9,415 bases of DNA. Source: JAVBMB01 sp031552995 (GTDB lineage Bacteria; Bacillota; Clostridia; Oscillospirales; Butyricicoccaceae). Below are positions 4,922-9,415 of this stretch, piece by piece. The stretch covers positions 1 through 9,415 of the forward strand of contig JAVBMB010000014.1 in the NCBI GenBank assembly GCA_031552995.1, read 5' to 3'. Under the pieces are notes generated by a model. It was given only the letters and a program-made list of their open reading frames with translations. It did no database searches and was not told the DNA's origin. Each line of letters starts with the position of its first letter. The stretch's first letter is position 1. A program made the translations under genes and the position numbers.

Positions 4922-6673
4922 TTGTTTAAAAAGTTTGTCTCATACTACAAACCCCACAGAAGGCTGTTTGCCATAGACATGATGTGTTCGTTTGTTGTCG
5001 CCTGCTGTGATTTGTTCTATCCGCTGATTGCGAAGGATATAATAAACGTCTATGTGCCCAATCAGCAGCTTCGGCTGCTTTTGGTGTGGGCGGGGGTTTT
5101 GCTTGGGATATATGTTGTAAAAGCGCTGCTTAGCTTCGTGGTGCAGTATTGGGGGCATATAGTCGGCGTGCGGATGCAGGGCGACATGCGACGCGATATG
5201 TTCAGGCATTTACAGCGGCTGCCGTTTTCGTATTTTGACGAGAACAAAACCGGAGTCATAATGTCGCGCATGATAAACGACCTCAATGATGTATCCGAGC
5301 TTGCGCACCACGGGCCGGAAGATTTATTTCTGTCGACGATTATGCTTATCGGCTCGTTTATCATGCTTGGCAGAATTAATCTGTCGCTGACGCTTATTAT
5401 ATTTGCCGTGCTGCCGTTTATGGTGCTGTTTGCAATAAAGACGCGCAAGATGATGAACGACGCGTTCCACCAGACAAGGGTTGAGACTGCCGAGATAAAC
5501 TCAAATGTTGAGACGGCAATTTCGGGTATCAGGGTTTCGCGCGCGTACACATCGGCCGACCATGAAATAAGCAAGTTTGAGCGCGCCAACAAAAAGTTTG
5601 TCAAAGCGCGGGGCAGGGCGTACAAGGCGATGGGTGTATTCCACTCGGGCATGGGGCTGTTCACGGATGTGCTGTATCTGACGGTGCTTGTCGCGGGAGG
5701 TATATTCTTTTATCACGGCAGGATAAACGCCGGAGAGTTCACGGCGTATCTGCTGTTCATCAATATGTTTCTAAAGCCGGTGAACCGGCTGATTGCGATA
5801 TTCGAGCAGATTCAAAACGGCATGACCGGCTTTACGCGTTTTCGCGAAATTATGGTGCGCAACCCCGAGCCGGAAGAGCCCGGCGCGATAGACCCGGGCG
5901 AACTGAAAGGGAAAATAGAGTTTAAAAATATCAGCTTCCGTTATACAAGCCGCGATGAGGATGCCGATGAGATAACCGCACCGGTCGTAGAGGGTATGGT
6001 TATCGACAACCTGAGCCTGACGATTGAACAGGGTAAGACGGTCGCAATCGTCGGCCCCTCGGGCGGAGGGAAGACGACGCTTTGCCACCTGATTCCGAGG
6101 TTTTACGAGCTTGACAGCGGCAGCATATCGATAGACGGTATAGATATCGCTACGATGTCGCGCATGGCGCTGCGGCGCAACATAGGCATGGTGGCACAGG
6201 ATGTATTTCTGTTCGGCGGCACGATAAAGGAGAACATCGCCTACGGCGACCTTGACGCTGACGACGCCAAAATAGTCGAGGCTGCGAAAAGGGCAAATAT
6301 CCACGATTACATAATGACAATGGAGCAGGGGTACGATACGCCTGTCGGCGAGCGCGGCGTGCGCCTCAGCGGCGGGCAGAAGCAGCGCATATCCATTGCG
6401 CGGGTATTTTTGAAAAACCCGCCTGTGCTCATTCTGGACGAGGCGACATCTGCGCTTGACAATGCCACAGAGATGCAGATTCAGGCTGCGCTTGAGGAGC
6501 TTGGCAAGGGCAGGACGTCTATTATCGTGGCGCACAGGCTGTCGACAATAAAAAACGCCGATGAAATCGTCGTGCTGACGCGCGACGGAATTACCGAACG
6601 TGGCACTCACGAGCAGCTCGTCGGCGCCGGCGGGCTGTATGCCAGGTTATATCAATATCAGTTCAGAGACTGA
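4922..6673 (+). CDS. ABC exporter, fused permease and ATPase half-transporter
   Basis: A 583-residue type IV ABC exporter (MdlB/MsbA-like, COG1132), expected to act as a homodimer in the cytoplasmic membrane and to export a lipid, drug or peptide. The substrate is not evident. Residues 1 to about 310 are the transmembrane domain, with hydrophobic segments near 14-36, 53-75, 135-175 and 240-290. The YFDENKTGVIMSRMINDL coupling region is typical of the family. The ATPase domain shows A-loop Y341, Walker A GPSGGGKTT (378-386, K384), Q-loop Q426, signature LSGGQ (482-486), Walker B VLILDE with D506 and catalytic E507, and H538 in VAHRLS. All catalytic residues are present. An acidic stretch of roughly 15 residues (about 344-358) follows the A-loop, longer than usual there. 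Start is TTG with a strong ribosome site. Confidence 0.93.
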   Translation: MFKKFVSYYKPHRRLFAIDMMCSFVVACCDLFYPLIAKDIINVYVPNQQLRLLLVWAGVLLGIYVVKALLSFVVQYWGHIVGVRMQGDMRRDMFRHLQRLPFSYFDENKTGVIMSRMINDLNDVSELAHHGPEDLFLSTIMLIGSFIMLGRINLSLTLIIFAVLPFMVLFAIKTRKMMNDAFHQTRVETAEINSNVETAISGIRVSRAYTSADHEISKFERANKKFVKARGRAYKAMGVFHSGMGLFTDVLYLTVLVAGGIFFYHGRINAGEFTAYLLFINMFLKPVNRLIAIFEQIQNGMTGFTRFREIMVRNPEPEEPGAIDPGELKGKIEFKNISFRYTSRDEDADEITAPVVEGMVIDNLSLTIEQGKTVAIVGPSGGGKTTLCHLIPRFYELDSGSISIDGIDIATMSRMALRRNIGMVAQDVFLFGGTIKENIAYGDLDADDAKIVEAAKRANIHDYIMTMEQGYDTPVGERGVRLSGGQKQRISIARVFLKNPPVLILDEATSALDNATEMQIQAALEELGKGRTSIIVAHRLSTIKNADEIVVLTRDGITERGTHEQLVGAGGLYARLYQYQFRD

Positions 6674-6740
6674 ATAAGCGCCGGCCCAGACATAATATAT
6701 CTCTCTTCAGCATACATTCCAGCAGGAGGGGGATTATTTT

Positions 6741-7382
6741 ATGCAGACGAAAACAAAAGAGCGAATATACTTACTTGTAATAGTTTTTTGCCTGATGATG
6801 TGCGGCGTGCTGCTTATCAGCGTGTTTATCGGCAAGCCGATTATGGCGGCGGGAGAGGCCGAACAGCACACCCCGGTCGTTCGCCTTTCCCAGGCGCCGC
6901 TGCCGGCAAGCGCAGCGCAAAACGCGCCGCAGGGCGCCGAACCGGGCGGGCTGGAAATTACAGGCGAGTATCTGGCGCAGAGGATGAGCGCATATCTGCC
7001 GTCGGGCTTTCCGGGCGAGGCGGTTGATGTCAGCATCACAAGCGACGGCAGCTTTGGCGTAGGGCTAAGCATGACGAAAAGCGAGCTGAAAGATTACCTT
7101 AAAAGCAGCGGTATCAGCCTTGGCATCAGGCAGGCGGTTGCCATCGGTTTTATGCCCGACACGATTGAGGTAAGCGCGGAGCTGTCGTGCAAGAGCGCCG
7201 ATACATACGGTATCAGGCTTGAGCCGAAGCGGCTTAGCATCAACAACAAAAATGTTGATGTGTCGTTTATGCCGCAGAACATATTCGACGTGCTGAGCGG
7301 CGCGATAAACGCCTCGATAGCGTATTCCGGCTACGACTTTGCCGGGATAGTTTTCCTCGACGGCGCGGTACTGCTAAAGTAA
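6741..7382 (+). CDS. Membrane-anchored extracytoplasmic protein, unknown function
   Basis: I do not recognise this 213-residue protein. Residues 1-8 are basic (K4, K6, R8), and 9-31 form one hydrophobic segment, an uncleaved anchor or signal peptide. Residues about 38-71 are an Ala/Pro/Gln-rich linker. A folded domain (about 72-213) follows: ITGEYLAQRMSAYLP, then a strand-rich SITSDGSFGVGLSMTKSELKDYL, then alternating strands, ending with MPQNIFDVLSGAINASIAYSG and a short hydrophobic tail. An N-terminal anchor followed by a strand-rich domain with helices recalls DUF2140 (YpmS-like) proteins, but I see no diagnostic motif, so this is conjecture. The start is firm: GGAGGGGG at 6725-6732, eight bases before ATG 6741. 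It is 67 bases after the exporter, with no terminator seen between, and has its own terminator downstream. Confidence 0.8.
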   Translation: MQTKTKERIYLLVIVFCLMMCGVLLISVFIGKPIMAAGEAEQHTPVVRLSQAPLPASAAQNAPQGAEPGGLEITGEYLAQRMSAYLPSGFPGEAVDVSITSDGSFGVGLSMTKSELKDYLKSSGISLGIRQAVAIGFMPDTIEVSAELSCKSADTYGIRLEPKRLSINNKNVDVSFMPQNIFDVLSGAINASIAYSGYDFAGIVFLDGAVLLK

Positions 7383-7397
7383 AAAATGGCTAAGCGC

Positions 7398-7426
7398 GGC
7401 GGGGGAGTATTCCTCCGCCTTTTTTT
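7398..7426 (+). terminator. Intrinsic terminator after the membrane-anchored protein gene
   Basis: GGCGGGGGA (7398-7406), loop GTAT, TCCTCCGCC (7411-7419) form a nine-pair stem with one G-U, followed by seven T (7420-7426). It lies 15 bases past the stop and separates this unit from miaB. Confidence 0.93.
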
Positions 7427-7456
7427 GCGTTGCGATGCGGTATGGATTATCAGATA

Positions 7457-7485
7457 TTGCGCATAGGCGCAAGCTGTGATACAAT
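7457..7485 (+). promoter_or_regulatory. Candidate SigA promoter for miaB-mutS, overlapping an inverted repeat
   Basis: TACAAT at 7480-7485 is preceded by TGA, giving an extended -10. TTGCGC at 7457-7462, 17 bases upstream, is a weak -35, which suits an extended -10 promoter. TTGCGC-ATAG-GCGCAA (7457-7472) is a perfect six-base inverted repeat over the -35 region and could be an operator. The leader to miaB would be about 70 bases. Confidence 0.55.
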
Positions 7486-7561
7486 ATGATGTAATTAATA
7501 TAAAGGATTATCTGTATTTTGTCTTTTGTGCCCGCGGATAAGACGCGAGGCTGGAGGTTAG

Positions 7562-8995
7562 ATGGGCGACACTGGCAGAGTTATTTCACACGAGCAGCTC
7601 GACAGCCTGCAGGCATATTGCAAAGATAATGCCGAGCTGCTGCGCGCCCGCTTCGGCAGGGCGCCGAAGGCGTATACCGTCACATTCGGATGCCAGCAAA
7701 ACGAGGCGGATACCGAGCTGATTACCGGGATGCTTTACGATATGGGTTTCAGCATTGCGCCATGTGCAGGCGAGGCAGACCTTGTGCTTTTCAACACATG
7801 CGCTATACGCGAACACGCCGAGACGCGCGTGTTTGGCAATGTCGGCGAGACATCGCATCTTAAAAAGGCGAAGCCGAATGTAATAATCTGCATATGCGGC
7901 TGCATGGCGCAGCAGCCGCATATCGCCGCAAGAATAAAAAACAGCTATCCCTATGTCGATATCCTGTTTGGCACGCACGCTCTGCACCGCTTCCCGCAGA
8001 TGCTTAACAGCAGGCTGAGAGGCGGAAAGCGGGTGTTTGACATCGAGGGCGATGAGCGCGGAATGATAATAGAGGGTGTCGAGCCGAGGCGCGAAAAAGG
8101 TGTGCGGGCATGGCTGTCTATTATGTCCGGCTGCAACAACTATTGCTCGTACTGCGTCGTACCGCATGTGCGCGGGCGCGAGAGATGCCGGACTCCAGAG
8201 GCGGTGCTGAGCGAGCTGAAAGGGCTTGTGGCAAGCGGATACAAGGACATCACCCTTCTTGGGCAGAATGTGAACTCGTACGACGGCGGGGGCGGGTGTG
8301 ATTTTTCAGAGCTTTTGCGCCGCGCCGACGCTATTGAGGGTGATTTCCGTCTCAGGTTCATGACGAGCCACCCTAAGGACGCCGGCGAAAGGCTGTTTGA
8401 CACAATGGCAGGATGCAAAAAGGTGTGCCGCAGCATACATCTGCCGGTTCAGGCGGGCAGCGACCGGGTGCTTGAGAGTATGAACCGCCGCTATACGGCT
8501 GAAAAATACCTAAGGCTCATCGGCTATGCGCGCGATGTGATGCCTGATATAGCAATCACATCCGACATTATCGTCGGCTTCCCCGGCGAGACTGAGGATG
8601 ATTTTGAACGCACAATAGAGCTGCTTGAGCGCGTGCGGTTTGATTCGCTGTTCACGTTTATTTACTCGAAGCGGCGCGGCACAAAGGCGGCGGACATGCC
8701 GGACGCGTTTTCGAGGGAGGACAAGCAGGCCAGGTTTGACCGATTGCTTGACGTGCAGGATAAAATCAGCCGGGAGATAAACGACGGCTTCGTAGGCAAG
8801 ACGGTGCGTGTGCTTGTCGACGGCTTTGGCGGCGACCCGGTATATCCGCTTAGCGCGCGCACAGACGGGTTCAAGCTGGTGCATGTTGACGGACCTGAGA
8901 GCCTTATAGGCAGCTATGCCGACGTATATATAGAAAAGCGCTCGACGTGGGCGCTGATGGGTCGTGCTGACTGCGCGGAGCGTGTGGAGGATTAG
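7562..8995 (+). CDS. miaB: tRNA-2-methylthio-N6-dimethylallyladenosine synthase MiaB
   Basis: MiaB is a radical-SAM methylthiotransferase that converts i6A37 to ms2i6A37 in tRNAs reading UNN codons; the tRNA-Phe and tRNA-Cys of this window are the expected kind of substrate. The N-terminal UPF0004 domain carries the three auxiliary-cluster cysteines: C44 (FGCQQNEAD), C80 (FNTCAIRE) and C114 (CGCMAQ). The radical SAM motif C191-NNY-C195-SY-C198 binds the second 4Fe-4S cluster and SAM, followed by VVPHVRGRERCR, and LLGQNVNSY fits the family. The last 70 or so residues resemble a TRAM RNA-binding domain. Length, 477 residues, is at the upper normal range owing to an N-terminal extension of about 36 residues, common in Firmicutes. 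GGAGG at 7553-7557 precedes ATG 7562. mutS starts three bases after the stop, so the genes are cotranscribed. Confidence 0.97.
   Translation: MGDTGRVISHEQLDSLQAYCKDNAELLRARFGRAPKAYTVTFGCQQNEADTELITGMLYDMGFSIAPCAGEADLVLFNTCAIREHAETRVFGNVGETSHLKKAKPNVIICICGCMAQQPHIAARIKNSYPYVDILFGTHALHRFPQMLNSRLRGGKRVFDIEGDERGMIIEGVEPRREKGVRAWLSIMSGCNNYCSYCVVPHVRGRERCRTPEAVLSELKGLVASGYKDITLLGQNVNSYDGGGGCDFSELLRRADAIEGDFRLRFMTSHPKDAGERLFDTMAGCKKVCRSIHLPVQAGSDRVLESMNRRYTAEKYLRLIGYARDVMPDIAITSDIIVGFPGETEDDFERTIELLERVRFDSLFTFIYSKRRGTKAADMPDAFSREDKQARFDRLLDVQDKISREINDGFVGKTVRVLVDGFGGDPVYPLSARTDGFKLVHVDGPESLIGSYADVYIEKRSTWALMGRADCAERVED
8986..8990 (+). promoter_or_regulatory. Ribosome binding site for mutS inside the miaB 3' end
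   Basis: GGAGG lies within the last codons of miaB, eight bases before GTG 8999. This spacing favours GTG over the internal ATGs at 9026 and 9029, and suggests translational linkage of the two genes. Confidence 0.75.
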
Positions 8996-8998
8996 AGC

Positions 8999-9415
8999 GT
9001 GCTTGAGCGAAAAAACTATACGCCAATGATGCAGCAATATCTCGATATCAAGGAGAGGCATGACGACTATGTGCTGATGTACCGCCTTGGTGATTTTTAC
9101 GAGATGTTTTTTGACGACGCGAATGTGGCGTCGAAAGAGCTTGATTTGGTGCTTACCGGGCGCGACTGCGGCGAGGGTGAACGCGCGCCGATGTGCGGCG
9201 TGCCGTATCACAGCGCCGAGTCGTATATCGCGCGGCTTATTTCCAAGGGCTATAAAGTGGCTATTTGCGAGCAGACAGAGGACCCTGCTCAGGCAAAAGG
9301 GCTTGTAAAGCGCGAGGTTGTGCGCATGATTACGCCGGGCACAATCATCGAGAACTCAATGCTTGATGAGGGAAAGAATAACTTCATCGCCTCAGCATAT
9401 ATGGATTCGCGCGGG
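8999..9415 (+). CDS. mutS: DNA mismatch repair protein MutS, 3'-truncated by window edge
   Basis: MutS is the cytosolic ATPase that recognises base mismatches and small loops and recruits MutL. Only the first 139 codons are visible, covering the mismatch-recognition domain. They contain YTPMMQQYLDIK, the hallmark RLGDFYEMFFDDA with the mismatch-stacking F-x-E motif (FYE), APMCGVPYHSAESYI, GYKVAICEQTEDP and KREVVRMITPGT, nearly identical to known MutS N-termini. The frame stays open to the window end, so no truncation is implied. The gene overlaps none of miaB but shares its transcript; mutL commonly follows in Clostridia, beyond this window. Confidence 0.97.
   Translation, partial: MLERKNYTPMMQQYLDIKERHDDYVLMYRLGDFYEMFFDDANVASKELDLVLTGRDCGEGERAPMCGVPYHSAESYIARLISKGYKVAICEQTEDPAQAKGLVKREVVRMITPGTIIENSMLDEGKNNFIASAYMDSRG

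Noticed and set aside
4915..4929. Tiny ATG frame of four codons overlapping the ABC exporter start
   Set aside because: It directly abuts the ribosome site with no spacing and does not look like a leader peptide.

Overview
The window looks like chromosomal core sequence from a Gram-positive, endospore-lineage member of the Clostridia. The evidence is the sigE-sigG tandem, G-rich Shine-Dalgarno sites ahead of nearly every gene, TTG and GTG start codons, tRNA genes that encode their CCA ends, and a miaB-mutS pair. By eye the sequence is moderately GC-rich. I cannot name a genus. All genes read on the + strand.

Layout. Bases 1-660 carry most of sigE, the mother-cell sporulation sigma factor; its start lies outside the window. 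Next, at 810, comes the start of sigG, the late forespore sigma factor. It has a good ribosome site and a plausible SigF-type promoter, but it breaks down inside the region 2 coding sequence. A frameshifted, stop-containing remnant of the next codons can be traced to about 1146, and the last roughly 150 codons are missing. A gene block follows: a HAD-family phosphatase (1192-1833), a class I SAM methyltransferase (1868-2608) and the redox chaperone Hsp33 (2636-3520). A consensus housekeeping promoter at 3614-3642 then drives five tRNA genes, Val(UAC), Asp(GUC), Phe(GAA), Gly(GCC) and Cys(GCA), which end at a strong intrinsic terminator (4193-4217).

Downstream are a GNAT acetyltransferase and a half-size ABC exporter, probably cotranscribed. 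A membrane-anchored protein of unknown function follows and ends in its own terminator (7398-7426). The last pair is miaB, a tRNA methylthiolase, and the first 139 codons of mutS, a mismatch repair gene, three bases apart.

Most of this is ordinary. The parts worth attention are the decayed sigG beside an intact sigE, which raises the question of whether this organism still sporulates. Others are a tRNA-Gly(GCC) with two stem mismatches in an otherwise well-formed tRNA operon, a strong hairpin between the last two tRNAs, an inverted repeat overlapping the predicted miaB promoter, and the unassigned membrane-anchored protein. I see no mobile element, CRISPR array or defence system, and no convincing new multi-gene system.
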